A stretch of 64,000 nt of DNA from Stenopsyche tienmushanensis (GCA_008973525.1 WACJ01000045.1:1364001-1428000), one strand, 5' to 3'; numbered from the stretch's first letter, positions 34,111-45,787 are shown. Numbers and translations: made by a program. The notes: a model not told the origin generated them from the sequence alone.

Positions 34111-35065
34111 ACTCTTTGTGTATCATTCGAGTCCGATCGCAAGATATGCGGGATTACTCATCAACGGGATAAAATTTATTTTACTTTTTTTAAAATGGTA
34201 TGAGATCCGACGAGTCTGATAGATGATACAAGACGACGCCTTGTGTTAATACTTCCAACCAAATTATTTCATTATTATCTCACCATTCACACAATAGTAC
34301 TTTTTTTAAACCGATTTAATTAATTATTACTTAGGGGTTGATATTGGCCTTACGTTTTAATAGAAAACTCATTTCTCATCATCAATCTTGCTCAGCTTCT
34401 TTAGGAGTATTGGACCAGGATGTGCCGACCATTTCTGATAATTTTTCGTTGGATAAATGACCAAATTTAAATGTTTTTAAACCGTCGTTGGCATTTCTAG
34501 ACATTCAATATATCAACATAAATTTTATACAAAGAAATTCAAAATATATCCATATTGCTCGATGGACTAAATGAGAATATGTTGAAAACTTTCAATGCGT
34601 CCAAAAAAGCTACTACATGGTGGACATATAAGGACATAATATATTAGTCGTTCTTAAAACCAGGAGAAGCCAACATTAATTGTAATTTTTAGGGGAAAAA
34701 AATTAAATCGGGACGAGGTAATCTAAGCGTTCGAAGAATTTATTAATTATAAAAGTGCACATTTTTATAAAAATGGAATAAATAACGCAGTTTCTTGTTG
34801 GCAAAATGTTATGGAAGCCGATGATTTTGATTGTATGTATTATTTTCTGTAAATCTTACGACGCTTTAATTCTCATCCCACGAATTCCGAACGTTCTTGT
34901 GGTACGCCTTAATAACTCGCTGGAAATTCGTATGGCATTCCTTTTACAATTAACACTATATTTACCGCGCCTTCCAATTTGACGGAATTTGAATGGCATG
35001 CGCAAAATTTCAAATACCGTTATTTGTTAGTATTTTTTACAGATTTATGGAATGATACGGATGTT
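34111..35065. other. AT-rich intergenic sequence, no gene seen
   Basis: Nothing supportable was recognised between repeat family R and the mariner copy. Confidence 0.3.
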
Positions 35066-36290
35066 AGATGTAACAAAAAGTCTTTGCCGATTGTTCAACA
35101 ACGAAAGAGTTTATTTATTTTTTTCATTTTTATTCACAAAATCTTACAAAACATAATTTCTTTCACTACTACTCATTCATTATTTTCCATAGGTTTTCGA
35201 GATTTTCAAAAATTCTTCTGGTTTTGAGCCGAAATATGATTTTCAACTTCAGTTGCATTTCGAAAGAGTTTATTAAGAGTTGTGTAAAATTAAAAAATTG
35301 GGGGTTTATGAATAAAAAAATAGTATTTTGTTATGCAGGACGTTTATTAAGTATATTATGCATTTTATCTGGTTTATTAATTTTTTGAATCATGTAATAT
35401 ATGATATTTTTTGAAGCAATCTTCAGAATGAAGCCCTGGTTTCTTTTCGTAAGTGTCGCAAAAATATAGCGTTCGCTTTCATCCTTTTTCAGTTTCACGG
35501 TCTGAACACATCATACAGTCTCAATAATTCCTCCTTAATCTACTATAAATAAAATGACTTCCATCTAAACTTTAATCGTGATCAGTTGACGACAGTCGTC
35601 CCAATTTGGACTTCGTTAAATCGCGAAAGTTACCAATAAGTTTCATCAACAATTGTCGGCGATTTTTTTAAATGATTTATTGGCTTTCTATTTCATATTC
35701 CTTGTATAAAATATAAGAGTTTGCAATCTACGTTTTAAAACCTCAAAAAAATAGCTAGTTCCACCACTTTAGTCTTTCGCATGAAACAATATGTTGTTGA
35801 GTATTAATCTGCTGTGTTCACCCCGCCCATATTTTTAATGTAATCTGAAATGACTACTGGCTTATTTATTAGCTCATCTTGATTAGATTGGTATGGGGTA
35901 GTCCTTGCTATTGGGGGTTGATGCCTTGTATTCCATGGGAGTTGTAAGAATTAATTCCCTGATTTTTTCAGTCGTCTTCTTTATCTTATGGAATCGTGCA
36001 TTATCATGTTGCAGATTCACTATATTGTTTCTGATGAATTCTCGACGTTTGACTCTCATTTCTTTATTTATTCTTTCCGATTACTGTAAATACACATCTG
36101 CAGTTATTGTTTCATCAGATTTCATAAATTCATAATGAATAATTCCTTAAATATCCCACCAAATGCACAAAATAATCTTGTGGATCCAGGCTTTGGAGTC
36201 ATAAATGGTTTTTATCTCAGCGAAAACCACAAACTGATTTCAAACATGTCTCATTTAAAATCGGCAAGCACTTATCGATACACCTAATAG
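35066..36290 (-). mobile_element. mariner family A, near full-length remnant
   Basis: The left end GTAACAAAAAGTCTTTGCCG and the right end GGCAAGCACTTATCGATACA are the inverted ends of family A, 1.2 kb apart. On the minus strand near 36100-36170 the frame gives G-I-I-H-Y-E-F then T-I-T-A-D-V-Y-L-Q. Near 36000-36080 it gives V-K-R-R-E-F-I-R-N-N and L-Q-H-D-N-A-R, the second catalytic Asp block of mariner transposases. Stops interrupt the frame. A piggyBac fragment lies inside. Confidence 0.75.
35640..35885 (-). pseudogene. piggyBac transposase fragment inside mariner
   Basis: The minus strand reads P-V-V-I-S-D-Y-I-K-N-M-G-G-V-N-T-A-D (the Y-N-x-x-M-G-G-V-D-x-A-D block of piggyBac). It is followed by Y-C-F-M-R-K-T-K-V-V and, after a stop, N-R-K-P-I-N-H-L, all in family order. 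The catalytic-region Asp is replaced by Asn in G-V-N. It is flanked by mariner family A sequence on both sides. Confidence 0.65.
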
Positions 36291-39200
36291 TACTCACCGA
36301 GTTATCCTCCTTCCATTTTGATATCTATTAGATGAGATAGTAGATAATATATAGGTAGCCTTTGAGTTACATCAGATTTTTTTGCTTCACGGACACCCTT
36401 TTTGGAAGGGATTTATAAGTATTGCAACATTCAAAGCATTGCAATATTAAGTACACATAATATTTATTATAAGCAGGTACATCATTGCTTCACTCTTGTA
36501 GGTATAAGATATTTATATAATATTTATTTACAGGTCTAAAAATTTGTTACAAATGTTGACAACATCATCGCGGTAGAATGCCATTCAGTTTATTTACAAC
36601 ATAAAAATAACAAAATAAAAAATATCACAGGGGAAGTGGTTAAAGAAAACAGGAACTGAACCGATTCGAAAATATCGGTTTTTTACCGTCTTGGGCCAAA
36701 GAGGGTTTGATCGATTTTTGTGACATTCACTGTTCTTATTCAGAATTTGTTTGATTGTATTCATTCGATAATATGTACTTTACTCTTTATTCATCCTGTT
36801 AAATCAATACTTCAGATAATATAGTCATCAACCCAAATTCCAGTCAAGTCAAGTCAAGTCAATGTCTTTTCGTTTAATAAATTACATTATTATATGCTCC
36901 TTTTTTCTTCCCTTAACGAACCTTTTTAAACCTATATTAGCATCTGTGGACTATTACCACTTTATCATAATCGTCTTTGAATATTTCATTAGCTTTTGTG
37001 GCATTCCAACTCAAATTTAAAAAAAAACATATCATATAATACTGAATGTGGACTTTATTAGTTTCACTAGTTACCCTTAACAATAGAAAAAATCTGTTGC
37101 ACAATAATGTTTAAATAATAAATATCTTACAAAGACGATTTTGTCACTGTGTCTGGACACAAACTGAGCTTGAACATAAGATCTCAAAAATTTCGAATAC
37201 CTTCGGGTCCCCCTAATATTTATACATTCATTTTGATTTGAGTTGAGAATGATGCTGAATCTTGAATACATTAAAATAATTGAATAAGAAACTTTGCAGC
37301 ATAATATAAGACATTAACTTTATTAATGGACCGAAATTAGTAACGCTTGATCTGGCATAATATTCAATCCGCATAATCTCCACATGGCAATTGTCGAAGT
37401 AACATCAATATTAATATCTACAACTGATTTTCTTGACAAAATTGACAGTCTTTAAATTCATATTTGTCGAGTGCTATTTAAGAATATAAATATTTACATG
37501 AACGTTAACGTCACTCTTACAACAAACCATTGAGCAAATAAATTCTCATCATTTTTTGCATGCCAAATAAATTATATTCTATTTCAAGATGTACAATTTT
37601 ATTCAAATAGTCAATCAAGGATGTTCTGAACAAGGGCATTGTAAATCGATAAAATACATCAACGTTATTTAACAAAGGTCGATTGATGCTTCAATTCAGC
37701 GAAGTGGAATCCAATTGTACCTTTCGTTCAAATTTAATGAGCACAGAAGTCACTAGATTTTATGAACTATTCAATATAAACGTAATGAAATACAAAGATT
37801 TTTTTCTATTTACAGTCGTGAGACAAATTTACATTGATGATCTTCCATCGATTAATCAAAATGTTAAGGCAGACTATTGAAAAATCAGTACAAAATAAGT
37901 ATTTAAATGAGATATAATGAGACTGCATTGAAATAAGTTATGATTTCTCATCATATCAAGGAATTATTGATATCGTTAACGACAAATAATACTCGTTTTC
38001 ATCAACATTATTGGATTCTACGCGTGGTAAATTTCAACATAGTAATTACAAAAGAGAAACTTTTGCACTTTCACATTTTATAATATCTTTATATTGATTT
38101 TATTGCTCATAAATAACTTTAACAACGTCAAGTTTTCCTCCATTCCATAACACGTGCATTTAATATAATTTTCCCTTATAAAATGACTCGTTAAAGAGCT
38201 TCTCGAGTACTATAAAAGCAACGATAAATACTTTAACTGTAGTTAAGAGTAAATATTACATTAAAAACTGAACACTTTTAGCAATTAGTGCGTAAGTCGG
38301 AGTATTTTTTATTCATCGGACCGTGAACGAATCGTATATTAGCCCTATCGAGTGCACCTTTGCAATGCTATCTACATCGTGCGGTGTATGTTACATTTTA
38401 ATTCAAAAACAATGCGTTTAAACGAGGCGTGTAAAGATCCTTTAATAATAACAACAACCTTTATTTGAAAAAATATTACAATCATTAAACAAATTAGTTT
38501 ATCCAGTCTATAGACATTAATACAAACTGTTTACATTTAAAATTAACGTATCCCTTATATTAACTACAAATTATATAGAAAATGCATAATTATATATACG
38601 TAAATAAAATAGTTTTAATCCACTATTCAGTCAATAAAATATGGCTTCATTATAACGACAATTAATAATTGGTAAAGCCTTTTATTCTAATATAATTGTG
38701 AAGAATAAGCGTATTTTCAGATGTATCGCGTGAATTATTTTCATGTTATCATGTGCAAATTTAAATCGTTACAAAAAACAACTTTAAGCTTTGGTATCTT
38801 GCGGCGATATTAAAAACTAATTTTATCAAAGAAATAATGATTGATGCACAAAAATCTGCTTTTGGAATATTTTTCCCCGTCTGGCGACAACAGGTGTAGA
38901 TGATAATTTTTGTGAGCGTTTCTTGTGTTTATAAAACATTAATCATTATTTTACAAGGTCTTATTTTAGCCCGCATTAACGTACAGTAAAAAACTAAATT
39001 GAGTTTATGCAAATATTCGATGCATTTCGTTATGAAGCGTATTAATTGTTATTTATTGACTCATTGTCGAGCGCATTGCACACTTGACTGGGCCTAAATG
39101 AATGTCAGACAACATTTGAGCCATAAAATATAAGTCGATTGCCATTAAATCGTCTGAATAATTTATTATTGTCTAGCATCACGGCAAGTATTCATAAAAA

Positions 39201-39597
39201 TCTAATTTAAATTTAAAACTTACGACTAATATCAAAAGAGTTTTATCATAGAATTTATTTTATTCAAATATAATATTCATAAACATATCAATTTTTAACA
39301 TTTTCTATATATTTATGACTAGTAATGTTTATGTTTGATCAATTAAAGAAATACAATGATATGTTCTCGTACAATTTGTTACATTTCTGATCATAATCGT
39401 TCAGAGTTTGCAAAAACACCTCCGTAACAATCGGTGGTAAAAAATAAGCATACATATTTAATTGATATTCATGTTCTTCCTATGCTTTTAATTATAATAG
39501 ATAAGATTTTTAATCCATAAAATCATTATTTTAATTCTAACAGTTTTATAAAATTTATAAAAAATACCTAATTATTTAAACATAAATGAAACGATGC
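36291..39597. other. AT-rich intergenic sequence downstream of GST-A
   Basis: 3.3 kb without a recognisable gene or repeat apart from a short AGTCA tandem run near 36842-36862. The frame at 37683-37880 (plus) has no motif. Confidence 0.35.
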
Positions 39598-42500
39598 TCA
39601 ACCACAACATTTCAGCTTACTCCTGATGATTTCACCGAGTGCTTCAGACCCCCTCGCGTTGGTCTTTGCGTAATATGGCAACGCTTTCAGTCGTTCAATC
39701 CATTTGGCTACTCTGCTATATCTGAAATTCAGAATACGGAAACTGATATTGTAATAATTAACTCAAGAATTTATCAAATAATTTTTGAATACAGCATGGA
39801 ACAAAGTTCATAGTAAAAATTGTAATGTTGCTTATGTTTTGAGTACAGTCGATCCGAAATAATCAGACATTTACCGGACCATAGAATAGCTACTTCCGAT
39901 CCCTCATATTCCAGAATTTATTAGAAAGGATATTATAAAATCAACTTCATAAATACAATAGCTGTAGCAGTTACATAAAATAAAAATCTGTACGTCATCA
40001 AATGTATTCCAACCAATCTGGGCTTAGAAATATATGTATTTTTGATTATTTTCTGAAGAAACTACATATACAAAGCTTCCTCCGTCTTTGCATTTAGCTT
40101 TATTGAGAGTTTGCCTCTTACGTGTCCAAGTTTTTTTTTTTTTTTTTTTTTTTTTGAACAATCTATCCTTTGGGGGACATTCAGTTCTTATTATGACGTT
40201 TCTGTCTCGTGTAGGTCCCCATTCGTTAATGAGGACCTAATGTTCATTCATTTGAATCTTTTGTCCAGGTCATGAACCAAATATCTTTTCAGCCTGCGCG
40301 TTCCGGAGTTTTGGCTAATCAGCTCTTCAACAAGGCGGTTGGGGTGTGTGTTTAACCTTCTTTTGTACTTCTGGCTATGGCTTTCGATCTCCTGCCTCAC
40401 TGTTGGTATGCTCAATATGCTGTGTATTGTTTCGTTTGTAACGTACCATGGAATGTTGCCTATTGTACGTAGCACTTTAGATTGAAAGCGTTGGAGAATT
40501 TCTATATTGGAGTTCGATGCGGTTCCCCAGAGCTGTATCCCATATGTCCAGATTGGTTTTAGTATACTTTTGTATATTAGTGTTTTATTTATTAGGGACA
40601 GTTCCGATTTTCGGCCCATTAGCCAATACAGCATTCTCATTTTGATTTCCAGTTGCTTTTTCTTCTTTTTTATGTGCGTCTTCCATGTTAGACGTCTGTC
40701 TAGGTGCATACCGAGATATTTAACTGCATCTGCCTGTGGCAGTGCGCAATCATTCAGTGAGACAGGTGGACACGTTTCTCGTCTATTAGTGAAAGTGACA
40801 TGCGTAGATTTACTTTCATTGGCCTTTATACGCCATTTCTTGAGCCATTTCTGTATATTGTTGAGGTCATGTTGGAGCAGTTGAGACGCTATTGCCGGGT
40901 CGTTGTGCGAGGTTAGAAGAGCTGTGTCGTCCGCGAAGGTGGCCGTTGTCGTGGTGTCCGTTGTCGGAATGTCGGCTGTGTATATAAGATATAAAACTGG
41001 GCCAAGTACGCTGCCTTGTGGGACGCCGGATTTTATGTCGTGGAGCGTGGTGGCTTCATCTTCGTATTTGACGTAGAATGTTCTGCTGGTCAGGTATGAT
41101 TTGAATATGGAAAAGTAGTTTGTGGGCAGTTGTTTTCCGATTTTATATAGCAATCCCGGATGCCACACTTTGTCAAAAGCCTGAGTTACGTCCAGGAATG
41201 CTGCCGAACAATATTTTCTGTCTTCTAAGTCCTTGTGTATTCTATTGAAGATCCTGTGTATTTGTTCCACAGTCGCATGTTGTTGACGAAATCCAAATTG
41301 ATGATTGGGTATTAGATTGTTTTCCTCGATCAATGGCTTGAGTCTCTTCAGTAGTAGTTTTTCAAAAAGTTTGGAAATTATTGGGAGTAAACTGATGGGT
41401 CTGTATGATTTGACGTCATGTATATCCTTGCCGGGCTTGGGGATTAGAATAATCTTAGCCACTTTCCATTGCGGGGGGAAATAGCCCATTTTTAGTACCG
41501 CATTGAATGTTTGTACCAAGAACTTAAATCCTTTAGTAGGGAGTTCCTTTACCATTCTTCCCGTAATGAGATCGTAGCCAGACGATTTTTTAATGTCGAC
41601 CTTTGCTATGACTGATCTGACTTCTCGCTTTGTGAATTTTTTGATGCAAATGGTTGTTTTTTTTGTAATTGGCGGCCGGTGAATCTCATCTTCGCTTTCT
41701 GAAGTATTCATGTTTATGTGTGGAGTGAATACTTCTGTCAAGTGACTAGCGAATATTTCCGCCTTTTCTTTGCTATTTCTAGCCCATTCTCCATTTTTCT
41801 TTTTGATAGGTGGTGATGTTACTTGGGGTTGTTTTAAATATTTTGTAGCTTTCCATAGTGAATAATCTGTGGCTTCAGTGGCGGTTAGCCCGTTGAGGTA
41901 GTCACTGATTGCTTCATTTTTGCTTTTGGTGATGGCATTTTTAAGGTTTTTTATAGCTCGGTTTAGTTTATTTTTGTTTTCTGGCGATCTCGTTATTTGC
42001 CAAAGTTTTCTTATTTTGCGTTTTTCTGCAATTTTCTGTTTGATTGTTGTGCTTAACTGTTCTTTTTTATTTTTTTGCGTCCATTCCGGAGTTGAATTCT
42101 TTGCGGCTTCCCGCAGAGTAGAGTTAAAAAGTTCAACTGCGTCCGTGATGTTCTTTTTTGTTTTAAGGGGTATATTTGCCGTCAAGTGGTTGTCAATTAG
42201 TTCGCGATAGTCGTTCCAGTTTGTGCGGTTATTGGTTAGTGTTAAGGGCTTTAGTATTTTCCTCACATGACTGCTCATCGTGACTATGACGGGAGAATGG
42301 TCGGAGGACAGATCAAGACTGGACTCTGCCTTGAAGTAGGCTGCTGATATTCCCTTTATAACGCAAAAGTCAATGGTGTCTGGGATTTTTTTCCTGTCAG
42401 TTGGCCAGTACGTGGGTTGATTTGATGATATTGTAGCAAGATTCAACGCAGTGATTGCCTTGTGTAATTCTCGTCCTTTGGTGGTTATCAGCCTCGAGCC

Positions 42501-45500
42501 CCATTGCGTATGTTTGGCATTATAATCTCCACCAGCGATGAATTTATTTCCAAGAGTGTTGTAAAATCGTTGGAAGTTTTCTTTTTTAATACAGTGTTTC
42601 GGTGGACAGTATACGGCTGAAATGGTGATGGGCCCTCTCCAGTCTTCTACGACGATATTGGTCGCCTGGAGGTGTTCCTCTGTAAATTTTGCAGCTTCGT
42701 GATGTTTAATGGACTTTCTTAGTATAACTGCAGTTCCGCCGTGAGCTGTCCCATCTGGATGCTCTGTTGTGTATATATTGTATTGTGGGATTTTTATATA
42801 GCTTTTTTCCGTAAAGTGGGTTTCTGATATCAACATAACGTCAATGTTTTCCATTTTCAGGAAATTTTGAATTTCAAGCGCATGTTTGGACAAGCCATTG
42901 GCATTCCATATTGCTATTTTTAGCGTTGAGAAATTGAAAGTTTGGCGATGAGGGTAGATAGTATGTTGAGCATGGTACTCACCTGTTCGATGAGCCCTTT
43001 CATCATGACTTTTAACTCTGCCATGTCATTTGATTGATTTTGAGGAATCTGTTGGTTTTGGTCCTGCGTTTGGTTTCTAGACATGATCTGGGCGTAGGTG
43101 ATGTCCGGTTGTGCTCTTTGGCTCGTGGCATTGTTTGTTGTTCCCGCTGGTCGGCTGTATTGTTGGTATGTGGGCTGGCTTGGTGGCATCTCTTTGTTTC
43201 TTAGCGCAGGAAACTGTGTTTTCTGTAGATTTTTGTACGTTGCGCACCCTTTATAGTTTGCAGGGTGGTTGCCTTCGCAGAGAACGCATTTGACGTCGTC
43301 TGATCGGTTTTTTCTCGGACATTGTCCGGTCTCGTGGTTTCCTGCGCATTTTACGCAACGAGGCTTTCTGCAACAAAAATTCTTTGTATGCCCATAGTTT
43401 TGGCATCTGGTGCATTGCGGGATTTCTTTTTTTGGGCGAGGTGGCTCAAACTTGATTTTCGTGCTCGCTATAAATTCTATGTCGTATATCTGTTTGTTGT
43501 TTGATTTCTGTTTAAGTTCAATGAAGAAAAGCGGTAGCGGGGTTTTAGTGACTCTGTCGAGAATATTGTGGACGATTTCCACTTCATGTCCATGATTCTC
43601 TATTTGCGTTTTGATAGTTTCCTTATCAGTAGAAGGATGGAGGTTTCTTAGTACCACTCGAAAGTTTCTTTCTTCCTTTTTTTTGTATGAGTGGAAGTCT
43701 GTATTTTTTTCTTTTAGTGCATTGATAATGCTGTCGTACTTGGTTCCGTCGGTTAGTTGTATTTTAATTTGGTCTAGGCTTAAGACCTTGAGTATGTATT
43801 TATCTTTAGCGATGGAATCAAGCAGTTTGGTAAGAGGTTCTACATTTTTAACTCCAGTTACAATTATAGGGGGTGGTTTTATTGATTTTTCGGTTGGTCT
43901 ATCGTCATTGTTTTCTAAATTTTCTAAGGACGAGAACCTGTTGGATGTTGTTGTTTGTGCCGCCAGCCAGTATTTTTCTGTTCGTGTTTGCTTGTTTCTC
44001 TGGAAGACTTTGTCTGGGCTGGGGCTAGCTCGTTGTCTCTTTTTGTTTTGAGTTTTCCATGATGGGTCGTTGTTATCGTCCTCTATGGCACCGTCCTCAA
44101 ATTGGTTTTTCGTTGGTTCGGATTGGTTTTTTGTTAGTTCTGGTTGGTCCATGTATTGGATGTCGATTGACGACTCGTCCGATGAGTTGACCATAATTGA
44201 TTTTTGATTAAGAATTTATTATATAAAATGTTTGGCACTACTGATATTTTAAATGTATCTAGCGGTGAATTTTAAAGAATGTTTACTTCACTATGTTTGT
44301 ACAGAATTGTTACATAATTCACTACATGATGGTGGGTATGTTTTAAGTTTATGTTTTAATGTTTTAATATTAGTTTATTATTATGTTTTTTTGAACATTA
44401 ACACGAATTCCACACTGTGTAAACTCATACAATGGCCAATTGAAATAACGCGTTGCGTTTGTTTGTTGTTTTCAAAATCTCGCGGTGACTCTCCGATCAC
44501 TTATAACGTCAATTAGCGACCGCTCGATGAAGAAGACTGAAGACAGTTGAAGACAGACTTTTTAATGTTCTCACAGTTCTTTTTTATATAATAAATCATG
44601 GATCGTTCTATGGTGTACTCAATTGCTATCTTATAAAAAGATTTGTTCTGATTTAGGCAGCTTAGAATCTCACATTTGCATTTTTTACATTGACGAAGCT
44701 TTGCCGTACATATGTATATATATTGCGGATCGGCTGTAATTATTTGCTATCATATATAATGATATTTATATATTTATAATAGAACATTTGAATGTTTATA
44801 TTTGATATCATTATACTGTTCTTATCCTTAACAAAAAATATTAATATAAAAGAACTCACTTTTGTCTATCGATGGGCATAAATTCATCGAGTGTGCTCAC
44901 ACTGGAAATACAGGATAAATCTGCTATAGTCATACGATTGCCGGCCAGCCAATCATTTTTCTCTAAAAATATTTCCATTATGGCATAACTACCTATTATA
45001 TCATCCTGGAGATGTTTAGGGATTGTCGTTGCTGCGCCAGACCAGAGCGGCATCTGGAAACATATATTTATATTTTAAAACGTTAAATATTATCAAGGCA
45101 TAAATGAAATAATTTAATCATACGTATCAATTTACAAGAAAATTCATTCACATGTAATATTTGGTACTGAATTTATTTTGCTTTTACAAAAACAATTTAT
45201 AAAAGGAAAAGCTTATAGTTAATAAAAGTCAATTTACCAACGCTTGCCTTAATCTTTCAAATAAATACGAATCAAAATGTAGCCTCTGATCAACGATTGC
45301 TCTCTGTTTGGGGTCCTTCGGTAATAATTCATCATCTTTACCATAAACTGTTACAAGATACGCCGCAATCGCATGACTGAAACGAGAATTAAACAGCCTG
45401 AATTACTTTTAATACATATTATATCAGCATACATTTCATTATCACGATATATTTAAATAATTTAGACATAGTATTGATACATTTTTAATACATAAATAGA

Positions 45501-45787
45501 ATATATATATTCACCTATCCCATACAATAAAATCACCATCTTCGAACGTGGGCACGGTGTGTTGTGGATTTTTCTGTAAACGGTATAAAATATTAACGTA
45601 AATAAATGCATCCGATTGAATTATTCCGGTTAAGATGTATTCTTACCCTGACAAAATCTGGTTTGAGATGTTCCTTTTCCATGAAGTTAATGTTGACGTA
45701 CTCCAAACTAATTCCAAGTGCTTCGATTGTAAGCATAACGCCTCGGCACGGTGGACTCATTTCCGTCATATATAATTTAGGCGCCAT
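39598..45787 (-). CDS. epsilon-type glutathione S-transferase (GST-A), five exons
   Basis: Exons on the minus strand: 45787-45647, 45573-45515, 45376-45238, 45053-44860 and 39721-39598, all with GT-AG borders and consistent phases, giving 218 residues, the usual length. The enzyme conjugates glutathione to electrophiles such as insecticides and lipid peroxidation products in the cytosol. The N-terminal domain has [11 protein letters not shown] with Ser11 as the expected catalytic serine. K-N-P-Q-H-T-V-P-T with cis-Pro and D-S-H-A-I (the glutathione-binding Ser) follow. The C-terminal domain has D-Q-R-L-H-F-D and [13 protein letters not shown], the conserved folding motif. The protein ends K-C-C-G. 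The fourth intron is 5138 bases because it holds a whole Jockey LINE. The match to epsilon rather than delta class is from memory of the family. Confidence 0.92.
40248..42923 (-). CDS. Jockey-type LINE ORF2: endonuclease and reverse transcriptase
   Basis: Nicks target DNA and reverse-transcribes the element RNA at the nick. Numbering runs from the first residue after W-N-A-N-G-L (codon at 42893). Endonuclease: the catalytic Asn block [10 protein letters not shown] just before residue 1, L-I-S-E-T-H (Glu24), G-G-D-Y-N (121-125) and S-S-D-H-S-P (196-201). Reverse transcriptase: [30 protein letters not shown] (first catalytic Asp), [10 protein letters not shown] and F-A-D-D near 652-655. The C-terminal region is Jockey-like ([11 protein letters not shown]) with no RNase H domain. 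No ATG precedes the endonuclease Asn block in this frame, and the frame overlaps ORF1 in the -1 register, so initiation is unusual. Confidence 0.95.
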   Translation of the reverse strand, partial: LKIAIWNANGLSKHALEIQNFLKMENIDVMLISETHFTEKSYIKIPQYNIYTTEHPDGTAHGGTAVILRKSIKHHEAAKFTEEHLQATNIVVEDWRGPITISAVYCPPKHCIKKENFQRFYNTLGNKFIAGGDYNAKHTQWGSRLITTKGRELHKAITALNLATISSNQPTYWPTDRKKIPDTIDFCVIKGISAAYFKAESSLDLSSDHSPVIVTMSSHVRKILKPLTLTNNRTNWNDYRELIDNHLTANIPLKTKKNITDAVELFNSTLREAAKNSTPEWTQKNKKEQLSTTIKQKIAEKRKIRKLWQITRSPENKNKLNRAIKNLKNAITKSKNEAISDYLNGLTATEATDYSLWKATKYLKQPQVTSPPIKKKNGEWARNSKEKAEIFASHLTEVFTPHINMNTSESEDEIHRPPITKKTTICIKKFTKREVRSVIAKVDIKKSSGYDLITGRMVKELPTKGFKFLVQTFNAVLKMGYFPPQWKVAKIILIPKPGKDIHDVKSYRPISLLPIISKLFEKLLLKRLKPLIEENNLIPNHQFGFRQQHATVEQIHRIFNRIHKDLEDRKYCSAAFLDVTQAFDKVWHPGLLYKIGKQLPTNYFSIFKSYLTSRTFYVKYEDEATTLHDIKSGVPQGSVLGPVLYLIYTADIPTTDTTTTATFADDTALLTSHNDPAIASQLLQHDLNNIQKWLKKWRIKANESKSTHVTFTNRRETCPPVSLNDCALPQADAVKYLGMHLDRRLTWKTHIKKKKKQLEIKMRMLYWLMGRKSELSLINKTLIYKSILKPIWTYGIQLWGTASNSNIEILQRFQSKVLRTIGNIPWYVTNETIHSILSIPTVRQEIESHSQKYKRRLNTHPNRLVEELISQNSGTRRLKRYLVHDLDKRFK
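42920..44194 (-). CDS. Jockey-type LINE ORF1: gag-like RNA-binding protein
   Basis: 424 residues from an ATG at 44194. Packages element RNA and directs it to the nucleus. Residues 1-100 are acidic and low-complexity (repeated T-K-N-Q). About 175-260 looks like the RRM-like/PRE_C2HC domain usual in Jockey gag proteins (F-R-V-V-L-R-N-L-H, then P-L-F-F-I-E-L). Three zinc knuckles follow: C261-C264-H269-C274, C280-C283-H287-C292 and C303-C306-H310-C317. A Gln-rich tail and a short hydrophobic C-terminal helix complete it. The stop TAA at 42920-42922 overlaps the ORF2 frame. Confidence 0.95.
   Translation of the reverse strand: MVNSSDESSIDIQYMDQPELTKNQSEPTKNQFEDGAIEDDNNDPSWKTQNKKRQRASPSPDKVFQRNKQTRTEKYWLAAQTTTSNRFSSLENLENNDDRPTEKSIKPPPIIVTGVKNVEPLTKLLDSIAKDKYILKVLSLDQIKIQLTDGTKYDSIINALKEKNTDFHSYKKKEERNFRVVLRNLHPSTDKETIKTQIENHGHEVEIVHNILDRVTKTPLPLFFIELKQKSNNKQIYDIEFIASTKIKFEPPRPKKEIPQCTRCQNYGHTKNFCCRKPRCVKCAGNHETGQCPRKNRSDDVKCVLCEGNHPANYKGCATYKNLQKTQFPALRNKEMPPSQPTYQQYSRPAGTTNNATSQRAQPDITYAQIMSRNQTQDQNQQIPQNQSNDMAELKVMMKGLIEQVSTMLNILSTLIAKLSISQR

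Larger units (their letters stand above)
40131..44555 (-). mobile_element. complete Jockey-type LINE in GST-A intron 4
   Basis: A 5' UTR of about 360 bases, ORF1 (424 codons), an overlapping ORF2, a 3' UTR of about 90 bases and a 25-base poly(A) tract (T run 40131-40155). Both frames are uninterrupted, unlike every other transposon in the window, so the insertion is young and could be active. It lies in the same orientation as the GST gene. The 5' end, estimated near 44555, has GTCTTCAGTC and CGAGCGGTCGC on the minus strand, compatible with a Jockey-like internal promoter. I could not find a convincing target duplication. Confidence 0.9.

Noticed and set aside
36842..36862. Short AGTCA tandem run
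   Set aside because: Only four or five units; an ordinary microsatellite with no sign of function.
42900..42990. Canonical -1 slippery heptamer in the ORF1/ORF2 overlap
   Set aside because: AAACTTT is present but not in the required codon register, so no frameshift signal is claimed.
40507..44051. Several plus-strand open frames of 60-146 codons
   Set aside because: They are antisense shadows of the Jockey ORF1 and ORF2.
40131..44560. Target-site duplication around the Jockey element
   Set aside because: Sequence next to the poly(A) (CGTGTCCAAG at 40121-40130) has no match near the estimated 5' end. The 5' border is therefore only approximate.
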